DNA from: Laccaria trichodermophora
Lineage: Eukaryota; Basidiomycota; Agaricomycetes; Agaricales; Hydnangiaceae
NCBI GenBank assembly: GCA_018417955.1
Contig: JACTVC010000005.1
Span: 558,001 to 622,000 of the forward strand
DNA length: 64,000 nt
Direction: 5' to 3'
The position numbers were made by a program, and so were the translations under genes. Shown here piece by piece: positions 42,065 to 52,996 of this stretch (position 1 is the stretch's first letter; each line of letters starts with the position of its first letter). Below the pieces are notes generated by a model. That model saw nothing but the letters and a program-made list of their open reading frames with translations. It was not told the origin of the DNA and did not search any database.

Positions 42065-43181
42065 ATGAGCCAATGTGCATTTCTCTTCTACTCAGTCCCA
42101 CATATGTGCTCATATTTTACCAGTCAACGATAACAGCGGTGGCTACTATGGCGGAGGCGGATATTTGCAAGGTGGCTCACCTTTCAGCGCAAGTGGCAGC
42201 CCGGGGGGCGCGCGAGCAAGTGACAACTCTCTATTCCAATCCATTGAGCTAATGATCAACTAGAGAACTGAAGTTTCTCACTCATTGCGCCCCTTGACAA
42301 TAGCCCAATTGAACAAAGCGACCCAGGCTCATACGGACGCAGAATGGCAGGTGGATGGCATGGAAATAGGTCAGGTACGCGATTGTGGCTGCAACGCATC
42401 GACAATCTATACGATGACGATAATAGGTAACAATCGTTGGCCATGTGTCTTCAGTTCAAGCTCAAACTACAAATTGTGTCTACGTAATCGACGACGGGAC
42501 AGGACGTATAGAAGCACGTCATTGGGTGGACTCCAACAGCGAGGAAGACACTGAAAAATGGGGCGGAATTGAGTCAGTTTTCTTTCCTCGCTTTTCCGTT
42601 CAATCTATTAACGGAATCAGGGAGAAAACGTATGTCCGGGTAACGGGAGGGTTAAAAACATTTGGCAGCAAGCGTTACATCAATACAACTCATGTCCGAC
42701 CTTCAAAAGACCCTCACGAAGTGTACTTTCACATCCTAGAGGCCATTACTGTTACTTTGACCCTCGAACGCGGACCAGTGAGTCGTTCCTCTGCCGCTAT
42801 GATAGATCACCATGACATCGAGATAGCCGCCTGGCCCTGGACAAACACCACAAGCGAGAGGCGCAGATTCAACGATGGCAAACTATACAAACCTATCCGC
42901 CCCTATCGGTGACGAATACTCTCATCGTCCGAAATTGGAACAGGATATCTGTCGATTTATCGCTGAACAACCCGCTAATGATGCGGGAATTCATGTCGCG
43001 GCTATTGCCCGAGCTGTTGGCGGAGGTGGTGATGCGCATAGGATTAGGTATGTAACCGTTATTTTCTCGACGAAAGGCTTGCTAAGGTATTTATCTCTTC
43101 AGCGATGCTCTTGACAAGTTGATGGACGATGGACTGGTATTCACCACGATTGATGACTCCCACTTCAATCTGTCTCGTTGA
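42065..43181 (+). CDS. RPA2: Replication protein A 32-kDa subunit
   Basis: Seven exons (42065-42074, 42124-42219, 42274-42374, 42427-42572, 42621-42781, 42867-43047, 43103-43181) give 257 aa. RPA2 is the middle subunit of the heterotrimer that coats single-stranded DNA in replication, repair and checkpoint signalling. The N-terminus is the Gly/Ser/Tyr-rich phosphorylation tail (MSQFNDNSGGYYGGGGYLQG), after which SLRPLTIAQLNKATQ starts the OB fold: VTIVGHVSSVQAQTTNCVYV, DDGTGRIEARHWVDS, YVRVTGGLKTFGSKRYI. The C-terminal winged helix ends DALDKLMDDGLVFTTIDDSH. The first coding exon is only 10 nt, echoing the early intron in other fungal RPA2 genes. It starts 81 bp after NAA25. Confidence 0.92.
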
Positions 43182-43279
43182 TCATGTAATACTACGTATC
43201 TTCATTATTGTACGCACTGTGCTGCAATGAGTGCCCTCAGGAATTCAGTGGCTTCTCACATGACCATATTCATGTTATC

Positions 43280-45545
43280 ATGCCAAACAGTGACTCGGAC
43301 GACGACGGCCTTGACTACCTCGAGTTTGATGGTGAGGATGACGGGGACGGCGAAGGCGAAGGCGAGCCAGAGGAAGAAATTCCTGATGCCTTGGTAGCGG
43401 ATGACATGACCGAAGACGGAGATGTTTGTCTATTCCAGCTCTACGACTCAGATTAAGCTCAATGACCATCTCAGGAATCCCAGTCTGAAGACTCTGAAGA
43501 TGTGTCAGACGAAGACGATGAGGACGAGGACGATGACGACCAGGGGCCACCGTCGTCTGCCGTTCCGATGGACGTCGAGCCCGCTGAGATTCCTGTAGGT
43601 GAACCGACGACGAGCAGCGGCACGTCGGAAAGCAGATCTGAGATAGGTCGCGTCGTTTGCTCTGCTGTTTCCCCAGGATGTACTCATCCCATAACCAGAG
43701 CCTCCACCCCTTCGGAAACGTTCTTTGTCACCGGCACAGTTGCGCAAGAATGCCCTTGTTGGTAGCAATAGTTTCCCACCCCGGTCGTACACCATTGAAG
43801 CGATATGCGCTCTCCCGCATCCTGTTCCAACTCACGCACTTGCTTCGTCTCTTTGCATGACCCACCTTCTGACGGGTTCAGACGACGGTTACATAAGAGA
43901 CTACGATATTTTCTCTGCAGTGAATAGCAAGAATTTCCTTACCGCACCTCAACGCCATCATGCCAATGTCGTTGAAGGACTTATGAAGTCTGGGCAGCTC
44001 CGGTTCTGGTGGGAGAATCCTGCCATGTCCGATGCATCGAGGAGACTCAGCGGGGCAAACACATTCGAAGAAGAACCTGCTTTATCTCCCGTTTACAGCC
44101 TCGCCATGCACTCCGACGCCCTTTGGACTCTCGCAGGCACCAACGTAGGCGCCCCAATCTCTTAATGATAATTTGAGTAACTCTGAATACTGACAGGCAG
44201 GGCATATAAATCTATTTACTATCAGGCACGATCCTGGTAAACTTTGCTACGTCATGAATGGGCATCGTGGGCCTGTCTCCTCGCTTGCAATGGATTATCA
44301 AGAAAAGGGATTTTTCAGTGCTGGTTGGGATGGCGAAGCGATTGTGGGTTTAATATGTTCGAACCAATGTCAGAGTTGACAAAGCATTGTAGCAATGGGA
44401 TCTAAATAATGGACAGGTGGTGCGCAACTTCACTGCTCACGGAGCTCAGCTTGCAGCAATCGCAGTCCGACCTATAGCCTCAGGTTATACATCTGTTAAT
44501 CCCCCTGTTATTACAACTGCCTCGGATAGCACTGCAGGTCCTTCCCAGCTTCCGCCTTCGTCATCTGCCGACACAAAGTCCGACGTTGACATGGGGGAAT
44601 CAAGTTTAGCAGACGCCCAACGACCTCCTGTAGACTCTGATGCAAAATCGGATATTTCTTTCGACCCTCTGTTCGATGACGAACCAGAAACTGAGATCCC
44701 TAAACCAGAATTTAAACTCGCCATGCCTACCGGAGTAGAGCAACAACCTCCACCCTCTCGCCTGGTACCAAGCACTATCCCCCCTCCCAAGAACGCCCCT
44801 CCACTGCTGGATCCCCCGACGTATACGACTTACTCTCCCGATCTTTTATTGACGGCGTCCATAGATGGCCAAGTCATTATATGGGACAGAAGAGTGCACT
44901 CTCCTGGGACAGGAGTTGGAAGGCTATGGATGAGCGACAAAACGCCACCATGGTGTCTTTCTGTGGGTACATCCTTCACTGCTGTACATTTGGTGTAACG
45001 ACCTTGCTCAGGCGTGTTGGTCCGCAGACGGTGGTCAAATTTATGCTGGTAGGCGCAACGGGACCGTTGATGTGTGGGATGTTCGACTTTTGGGACGCTC
45101 TGGGCCTTCCAACACACCTCGACTGCTGAAGACGCTTAGAAATCCATCGAGCTCCGGAGTTGTTTCTTGTGTGGTAGCATTTCCAGATTGCCGGCACCTT
45201 GCATGGTAAAGTCTCTTTTCTCCAATCTATTGTGTTTCAAGAATAACATGCCAGTGAAGTGCATCGATTGACAATTTGCGCCTTTGGAATGTTGCCGAAA
45301 GTGGTGAGCCCGATTCGAGTGGCCGTCCCAGGAGTGGTGTGCCGTTCAAGATCATTCCTGGTCATCATGGTGGCTATATATCACAGATGCGTAAGTTCAG
45401 TCAGTTTCGATCGCCACCCATCTCAAAACAAGTCATAGTCGTCGACCCTGCTGCAAAGTTCTTGGTCAGTGCAAGCAGTAATCGTGGATGGCATGGTGAC
45501 TCCACCAGAACGGTCTTTGTTCACGACATCAAACACATACGTTAG
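43280..45545 (+). CDS. SPT8: SAGA complex WD40 subunit Spt8
   Basis: Several exons. The protein starts MPNSDSDDDGLDYLEFDGED, with a long acidic N-terminus (DEDDEDEDDDDQGPP) typical of Spt8. WD40 repeats follow: VEAICALPHP-like strand with LLTGSDDGYIRDYDIF, SPVYSLAMHSDALWTLAGT, GHRGPVSSLAMDYQEKGFFS with QWDLNNGQVVRNFTAHG, then LLTASIDGQVIIWDRR, and a last LVSASSNRGWHGDSTRTVFV. An insert between repeats carries FDPLFDDEPETEIP, a patch also seen in fungal Spt8. Spt8 is the TBP-binding subunit of SAGA in fungi; animals lack it. Nuclear. The gene follows RPA2 in tandem and converges with SPT6. Confidence 0.88.
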
Positions 45546-46010
45546 GTGACTATCGTCACGCTGAATGTTCAAGTAGTGGCGAACGGTCCCAGGAGCTCAA
45601 ATATAACAGCCTTTTAAAGACCAACGTTGACTGTCCATATTAATAAATACTTGGAAATTTTCGGGAGATCATGCCACTTGTTTGAAGAAAAAAAGTGGTC
45701 TACATATTCCAGATTGTGGGCAAAAAGACTGGCTTCGAAAAGATGTTCAAGGGCATTTTTTACTAGTGCGAACCAAGTACTTAGTAGACAACTGTAGACA
45801 ATCGATCGCTGGTGTTACAAAACATTTACTGGGCTCAAACTTCAAAATAACGCCAGTTCGAGTGGATGTCGATGACGAGACCATCTCCTGGAAGCCCAAC
45901 TGAACCAGAATCGAGAAGTTTTTTTTGTGATGAAATTAGTGTCACAAATGTCTAGTATACAAGGGAACTGAATACATTACAACCTAAGCAGGCCCAGAAG
46001 ATGAGTGAGG
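45546..46010. other. 465-bp spacer between convergent SPT8 and SPT6
   Basis: This spacer holds the 3' ends of both genes. It is AT-rich with A-runs that could serve as poly(A) signals. One 73-codon plus-strand open frame (45682-45903) exists but has no visible start context, domain or intron logic. No gene is supported. Confidence 0.4.
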
Positions 46011-49000
46011 TTACCATCCCGGCTGGCTCGGCCAATGTCCAGCAGAACTTTGAGGAAGTATTGGGGGACGAGGGGCGTTCAGGTTGGGTGGTAAACTTGC
46101 ATGCTGACCAGGAAAGTTCGGTGGGCGATGTGAAGGTGTTTGATATCCATAAGACGCGTGGGGAGGTATGCCATAGGCCGTGGGAGGAATCGGGGGACCT
46201 CCATATGGCGTTTGCCCTCCATAGGGGTTTGGAGTTCGGCCGACTTGTCGAACTGACATACGACCCGGCGTAGCGCCGCCTGGAGGCCTCGCTGGTGTAC
46301 GCATACCGGCACCAAATGGGGTTTTTCCTCCAGCCGCCGCAAGGTTTTGCGACTCGTGCAAATGTCTAGTCAAAAGAGTTAGATTCTGTGTGGGGGTCCT
46401 TTTTTTGAAAAGAAGCTCACCGAACTTTGAAAGCGTCGCAAAGCTCTGGCACCCCAACAGCTGCCGCGTCAAACAGGTAATACGCTTCAGGTGCAACACG
46501 GACAGGCTGCAACGAACGTCAACTCTCCACTAATGATAGAAGTCAAGAAGACCTTACCCAAGTTTGAACAGGTGATGATTTATTGGCCAAAAAGCAAAGG
46601 TTGAAATGTCCTGGCCGCTTTCGATTGAGCGTGAAGCCGTACATGCTCTTGGCTGGGTTAGCTGCCAAGAAGTTCTTCAAGAACAGATCTAATGAATGTT
46701 AGTTGGGTATTACACGGTCAAGGGGAATAGGGACGGACGAAGTTCATCTTCCGACCCATGCTTGAATTTCTCATGAGCCATGAGTTCTTCTACTCGACGA
46801 GCCATCGCTTGTACGTGGTTGACGATCAATTCATCCAGATCAGCATAGGTGTGATTGCTGTCTACAACAAGTTGACCGGCAACAGTCTGACCAGTTGGGT
46901 CAGCGTTGAGTTCAGTAGCATCTGCAATCACGTAAGTAGGGGTAGGCAAGACCCTAAAAACTCGTTACCAATATGCTGATATAGTTTATCATCTACTTTC
47001 CAGGTAACGGCGAGATGATCAATTCCTTTTGAAGACGGTCGAATAACCACATCCCCGCGCTGCTGCTTTTCCAGGTACGCTTCTGCCTGAGCAGTGTTGA
47101 AGTTGTGGAAATTCGGATGCTTAACGACCCGTCGAGTACGGTCCGTTTCGGCTCTCTTCTTCCGCGCCAGCATATCTTTATCCTTCTCGCAACGAACGCC
47201 GTCCCACATGGGATCAATCTTAACGCGTCGATATTGCTCGTCTCCCTTTGAAAGCTCTTCCTGCCTCGATGACAATTCAACGAAAAACGAGTCTTGTTCC
47301 ATGTCGAATTTACGTTCAACGATCACTCCAGGTATGGTCTGGCCCTTCTTTACTAGATTGTCTGGGAGGTCACCAGAATCAGAAAGATACTGGGTGCTGA
47401 TGACACCTTCAATTCCAGAGTCCAAGCGAACATTGATAAAACTCTTCGTCAGGCGCTGGACTTGAGTCGTCACGATCAGACCAACTTCCAATGTTCGAGG
47501 AGTCTCGCCACTGAGCATTGTCAAGATCTCCCAGTCAGATGGAAGAACAAATTTGTTTCGTTGCTCCGCGAACGGCCGCAGGAGTTCGTCACGAATCACG
47601 TTCAGAGTGTGGCGTTTCTGGTCGTGGTTTGCCTCATACAAACTGATCGCAAACTCATCTAGATTAAGTTCCGAGAGCTTTCGCTCGTTGTCCGGGTCCG
47701 TCATAATGAGGTTCACTACATGCGAGGGATGCTCGTCGTGGATGTCTTCCTCATCGAGCTCAAGGGCGTCAGTGGCCATTTTACGGGCCAATTCGTAGTC
47801 CTCTGGGTGAATTCGCGTGTCGTCCAAGGGATCTGGCGCAGTTTCTCCATCATGTCGATGCTTGGTTGGTTTGGGATCATGCTCTTGAGCAATGCGCAAA
47901 AAGCCCGCAGCATTGAGGAAGATCTTTGTGGTTAAAAGACCTCCTTCGATAAATTGATCGCGGTTGACGAGATTCCCGCCCTGTGCGGGGTGAGAAATTA
48001 AAGCGATACATAGCTAAGGACACGAACCAGTGATCCTATCTTTTTTATCAAGACTTGAGCTTTTCTTGGTCCGAGGCCACATACGAAGGGAAGAAGATTC
48101 TGATAATATGCATCAGCGACGGCGCGATTGATATCAACGCCAGTCTTATTTGTCACATCAACAAGGACGCGTTCGAAGGCGGAAAGCAGTTTTTCCTTGG
48201 GCACCTGTTTTGATCTCAGTACAGCAATCGCGTCATCGACTTTGGGAAAGAACGTACCAAATGCTGATCGTCCTCTGATAACGTAATTGCAGTGATATCT
48301 GACCCCAATGCTGCAAATTCATTCAAAGGACTTTGAGTGTAACGCGCCAATCCGACGCAATATTTCGCTGTAGGCGATAATGCACCGAATTCATCAGCAG
48401 CGCGTCTGCTGTGCTGATAAATTCGCGCGACATCATCGAAGACATATATGACTGGAATGTCAAAAACCTGTTCGTTGGCCGATGGATTGCCCCAGCCAGT
48501 TTCTCCTTGATTTGGCCCGGTTCCGTGAAGAGTCGTCTTGACAAGGCGGGTTAGCTTCATTGTTGACATACTGAAACCCCCCATAACAACCAGATCAGGT
48601 TTCCGTCGTTTGACAAGGTCGAGAAACTCGTCGATCATTTCCGTGTCATGAAGATTGTCGATCTTTGTATGTTCCCTCATACGGCCCGCTTCGTCCATGA
48701 AAACGAGAGTTATGGCGTCTTTATGAGGATCACCCTTCCCCCACGATATAGCTAAGACGGAACAGGCTATTTCGCCGTCCTTCAGCTCCCGGACAAGATA
48801 CGGAGCAACATCAACACGCTGGTTGTTTTCAGCATAGCAAAATAAAATTGACAGCGGCTACTCACAGCTCGGAGACGATTGCTGCACTGCGCAGCAAGAT
48901 AATCCTCGACCTCTTCTCTGAGATACTCACGAGTCCATTTAATTCCAGCTGAAATGAGATGGAGTTCCATCACCTCTTGCACAACGCGAGAGCGTTCAAC

Positions 49001-51301
49001 GTTCCAAGATTTTGCTGAATCACTAAAATTATCAGAAGCGAAGGCCTCATTGAGTCGTCGTTCAAAAGACGATATCGCAGCGTTTGGGATAGATATGGAA
49101 ACATTGACAAGGTGCTCTGCTTCGGCAGCTAATATGAGTAAAAATTGTGCTGAATCCTGCATATCTTTTATGCTTTTGCGGTGGAGGTACTTGAAGTTCT
49201 AAAGTAGCGATGAGATGAGTTCGGTGAACACTTTTGCGGCAGAGACCTACGTAGTATGGGTGATTATCGTCGATCTTGGTGATACCGCGTTCTGTGGGTT
49301 CCACGGAGATCTGTGCCTCTTCCTTGAAAATTTTACGAATTTGGCTCCTGAGCAGGGGATCTTTACCAATTTCTGTGGAGAGGATCATCCGCGCACGGAC
49401 AAGGATATCTTCGGGTGCTTGAGCCTTTGAAGGATCTGGATCAGCGAATTGCTCCGCAAAGACGATAGGGTTGAGCTCTTGGTCTTCAACGAAGTGAACG
49501 TGATGAGAAGCCATGAAATTCAGGACAACATGATGAGGTTCGATTCCAAAGCCCTGATTTCGTAAGTACGAGTTTGACATAATATAGAAAAAAATCCTAC
49601 TACCTGGGCCAGTTTGGACACGATGCTCCTCTTGACAACTTCGTAGGCGGAAATTCGACTAGGCATTTTGCGTTTCTTGGTGGTATCCGGCTCATCGTCA
49701 TCATGAAACCGGAATTCAACGGCAGAACCCAGTTTCTTGTCCTTATATTTCATTGCCAACCACTCAGTTGCGTCGGTAACAACCTCGACGCTGTCGATCT
49801 GGGGTTGTATCTCCTCCTCATAGTAGTCGTCCTTCACTTGAAGCCGTTCATACGACGCCGACAGAGCTCTACGGCGCTCTACGAGAGATCTGTATTTTTG
49901 GCCGAAAGAATATATGCGCCAAAGTTCGTTCAAGCTGAGAAGTTCGAAGCGAGTCCGCATTTCACTTGCATCGAAATGGCAGATATAGTCTCGCTTGTGG
50001 ACCCAGATGTAAGGAACTTCGTATTCTTCGACAAATAGATAACGTAGTGCAAAAGTGACAGCCATAACGAGGGCACCCTTGAGATTTTTGTGTTGACCAT
50101 CAGGACTGAAGAAGTCCTGTTGCTTGCGGAGAGACAAGCGTTGTGTGACCCACATCGCAGCTCCACCAAGATCAGCTTCTGTGAGCTGCACATGGAGAGA
50201 CAGCGTAGATGATTGAGACAGGGAGGAGGTTGCCAACTGCATTCGTTCTGGGATATCTTGGGCACGGATGAGGTCATCATCATCAGTGAGCATTCTCTTG
50301 CGAATCTCGGACGGTTCAAAGACCTGTGGTTTTTCATGAACATGGCACGCCTGGTAGATAGTAAATGAACGCACATCTTGATACTTCATTTCTGGTTTCA
50401 GCTGTTCTTCGTCGTATTCAATTTCATCATCGCCCCCTAATGCCCAGTCATATTCATGACCATCTCCGAACACGTCATGTATTTCATCCCAAGCACTGTG
50501 TACACATTAGCAGAGAATACTTTGAGATGTTGTAGAAAGACTCAAACATACTTTGCATCGATGCCAGCGAGTTCTGGACGAGCCCCTAGGGCCCTCTTAC
50601 GCCTCTCTAGCTCTTGCCTTTTCTCTCGCCTCCTCTCTTCACGTGCGTTTTCGTTCATCGCCCCACCGGCCTCCTCTTCATCACTATATTCAATGAAATC
50701 GTCCATGTCCATATCAGCATCCTCCTCCTCCTCATCGCCTCGACGCTCGTCATCCCATATTCTTTGAATGTCTGGCACCCGAGGCAAATTTTCGTCATTA
50801 TCTAAGTCGTCGTCCGAAGACTCAACCACAGCTTTACGTTTGGAAGAGGACGCCGCGGGCGATTCAGAGTCGCGACCACGACGGAGGCGAGTTAGACGGC
50901 GGTTATTCTTGAAGGAGGCGCCTGTATTCTCTTCAAGGAGCTCAAGGTCGTCATCTTCCAGGACTTCTTCGTCTTCGTCACCTAAACATTACTATCTTAG
51001 AATGCAAAGAATATAACCACACAAATGACATACGTTGACGGTGATGTTTCTTTCGCCGTTTACGTCGCTTTCGACGCTCCATTTCGGCTTCTTCCTCTTC
51101 GTCCTCGTCTTCGCTGACAATAAATCCCTCCCTTACTTTTTTCGCCTCTTCCTCGTCATCCTCACCCTCTTCCGAGCTATCGTCAGACACGCCGGGCATC
51201 ACAACATCCTCTTCTTCTTCGTTCTCAGAGCCTTGCATGGGGTCCTCCACTGGTGCAGGCTGTACTTCAGAGGGGAGGTGGCTGGAACCGGGAGACGACA
51301 T
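46011..51301 (-). CDS. SPT6: Transcription elongation factor and histone chaperone Spt6
   Basis: A large multi-exon gene starting MSSPGSSHLPSEVQP. The first about 280 residues are highly acidic with basic patches (GFIVSEDEDEEEEAEMERRK), as in all Spt6. Next come a region with WDEIHDVFGDG and RAQDIPERMQL, a Tex-like core with VPYIWVHKRDYICH, the YqgF-like part (ISWGKGDPHKDAITLVFMDE, DLVVMGGFSMST), helix-hairpin-helix (LPFVCGLGPRKAQVLIKKI), an S1 domain (SFINVRLDSGIEGVIS), and a tandem SH2 unit (VVKHPNFHNFNTAQAEAYLE, GDVVIRPSSKGIDHLAVTWK). The tail is Gly/Pro/Tyr-rich with TPFGAGMRTPARP and TPNPYGGQTPYGG, a possible phospho-target region. Spt6 travels with phosphorylated RNA polymerase II and reassembles nucleosomes. 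Outer limits are firm. Confidence 0.95.
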
Positions 51302-51417
51302 GATGTCGAGCAAAAGTGAAGAATCAAGAACTGTTCAATGCAAACTTGGTTGTTTACATAATCTAATGCCTACACATTCAATTCTCACAAAATTCTGTTC
51401 AAGCAGCCTGAATCAAG
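51302..51417. promoter_or_regulatory. 116-bp divergent promoter between SPT6 and the deaminase gene
   Basis: A 116-bp gap separates the two opposing ATGs. No TATA box or named motif stands out. Confidence 0.5.
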
Positions 51418-51999
51418 ATGACTGAAAATTACAATGGTTAGTTTCTGTTTTATTCTGCTGGATATAACAATAATTCAAGTTCCTTTCAAGATCATGTCGC
51501 TTTCATGCGCCTCGCTCTCTCAGAGGCGGCTAAGTGCATCCCAACACCAACAGCGTTCTGTGTAGGCTGTGTGATCACTTCTCGCCCACCTCAAAGCACT
51601 TCATCAGTCGTTATTTCCACTGGGCACTCTAGAGAGCTCTTCGGAAACACCCATGCCGAAGCCAATGCCCTCTCCAAGGCTCATACCCTCTCTATTGATC
51701 AACTCCGAGCCCTCTTTCCGACGCTAGATTCGTCAGAGCTCGATATTGATACAATCCTATCCCAGTCAGATGTTTACACCACACTTGAACCTTGTTCCAT
51801 CAGGACTTCAGGATTGGCTCCGTGTGCAGCTGCACTCATAGCGGCCAAGGTGCGGCGGTGCTTCATCGGAGTCGCTGAACCTCTTGACTTTGTTGAATGT
51901 GAAGGGGCGCGTAAGCTAAAGGAAGCTGGGGTAGAGGTTGTGTGGCTTGGTGGGTTAGAAGAAGAATGCCTTGCCGCTGCCCGACGCAGCCATACTTGA
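51418..51999 (+). CDS. RibD-type cytidine/deoxycytidylate deaminase fold protein, probable riboflavin-pathway deaminase
   Basis: Two exons (51418-51436 and 51491-51999) give 175 aa. The first exon is only 19 nt (MTENYN plus one base). The zinc site is complete: HAEANAL (His ligand and catalytic Glu) and PCSIRTSGLAPCA (two Cys ligands). The segment RRCFIGVAEPLDFVECEGAR with KLKEAGVEV is typical of RibD/Rib2-type pyrimidine deaminases, which deaminate the riboflavin precursor diaminohydroxyphosphoribosylaminopyrimidine or its ribitol form. The protein lacks a reductase or pseudouridine-synthase partner domain, so it is a stand-alone deaminase. A role on another pyrimidine cannot be excluded. 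Divergent from SPT6. Confidence 0.8.
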
Positions 52000-52073
52000 G
52001 AACGAAATTTGAACTTAGAAATGTAGGATTTACAAATTGAGTATATTTCCCACGATAACTTGCTTCAGCCGCA

Positions 52074-52866
52074 ATGCGCATCGAAAAGTGTTATTTTTGC
52101 TCAACGAATGTGTATCCGGGACATGGTATTTCTTTGCACATTACTCATGTTCTTTCATCTTTTTATTTAAATCTAGGTTCCGCGTTTGTCAGAAACGATG
52201 CCAAAGTCTTCAGATTCTGCACATCCAAGTCAGCCTGCTCTTGATTTGCTCCCATACCTTCTCATCTCTCTCTTTTCCAGATGTCATAAGAACTTCAAGT
52301 GAGAATATTGCCCTATTTAGTGACCGCCTCCTATATCTTCGCTTCTAGAATGAAACGAAATCCACGCAAAGTACGATGGACGAAAGCGTTTAGAAAAGCT
52401 GCAGGCAAGGAGATGACCATTGTGAGTTGAATCACTACACATGCTTGACTGTTAAACCCTCGCTTTAGGATTCAACAATCGACTTTGAAAAGCGGAGGAA
52501 CGTACCTGTGCGGTATGATCGTGAGCTGGTCCAGACAACGGTCAAGGCAATGAAACGGGTGGGAGAAATCAAAGCACGCAGAGAGCGGGCATTCTACAAA
52601 AATAGGTGCTACCACGTTGTACTCCTCGCACCTGTACCCTTTGCTCACATTTTTTTAGAATGGCTGCCAGCAGAGAAAAACAGAGGGCACATCGCAAAAA
52701 GATGTTGGAACAAGCGAAGTCATCCATCACACTTCACGAGCCGCTAGCGGCCGAGGAGGCGGAATCACTCAATGAGAGCAAAAAGATCAAGCTTACCGTC
52801 AACTCCAAGCACAAAAGCGCTCTGGTCCCAGGCGAGGGTCGATCAATGGGAATGGATATTGATTAA
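52074..52866 (+). CDS. RLP24: Ribosome biogenesis factor Rlp24 (L24e-like)
   Basis: Six exons (52074-52125, 52177-52228, 52281-52298, 52349-52421, 52469-52605, 52659-52866) give 179 aa, near the usual size. The N-terminus [18 protein letters not shown] and the following FCTSKCHKNF supply the zinc-binding C-x2-C and C-x3-C pairs of L24e proteins. [36 protein letters not shown] and [12 protein letters not shown] follow in family order. Rlp24 holds the place of ribosomal protein eL24 on pre-60S particles and recruits the AAA ATPase Drg1/Afg2 for its own release in the cytoplasm. The third exon is only 18 nt but carries the second Cys pair. Converges with ATG2 (130 bp). Confidence 0.93.
52281..52298 (+). 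other. 18-nt coding microexon in RLP24
   Basis: This exon reads ATGTCATAAGAACTTCAA between TTTTCCAG and GTGAGAAT. Joined with flanking bases it encodes K-CHKNF-K, which contains a zinc-ligand Cys and cannot be skipped without losing it. Confidence 0.8.
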
Positions 52867-52996
52867 GATTCGCCACAGAATCTTCCGAGATTTACGAGTC
52901 CCATGTATAAGTACTACACTTACTCTACGTGCCAACGGCCAGTGCTTGGGATACAAGTACAAATGAATGTGCATAAATTTCAGTAACGTTGAGACA

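Noticed and set aside
45682..45903. 73-codon plus-strand frame between SPT8 and SPT6
   Set aside because: It looks somewhat protein-like, but there is no start context, family resemblance or splice support, and it sits in the 3' flank of two convergent genes.
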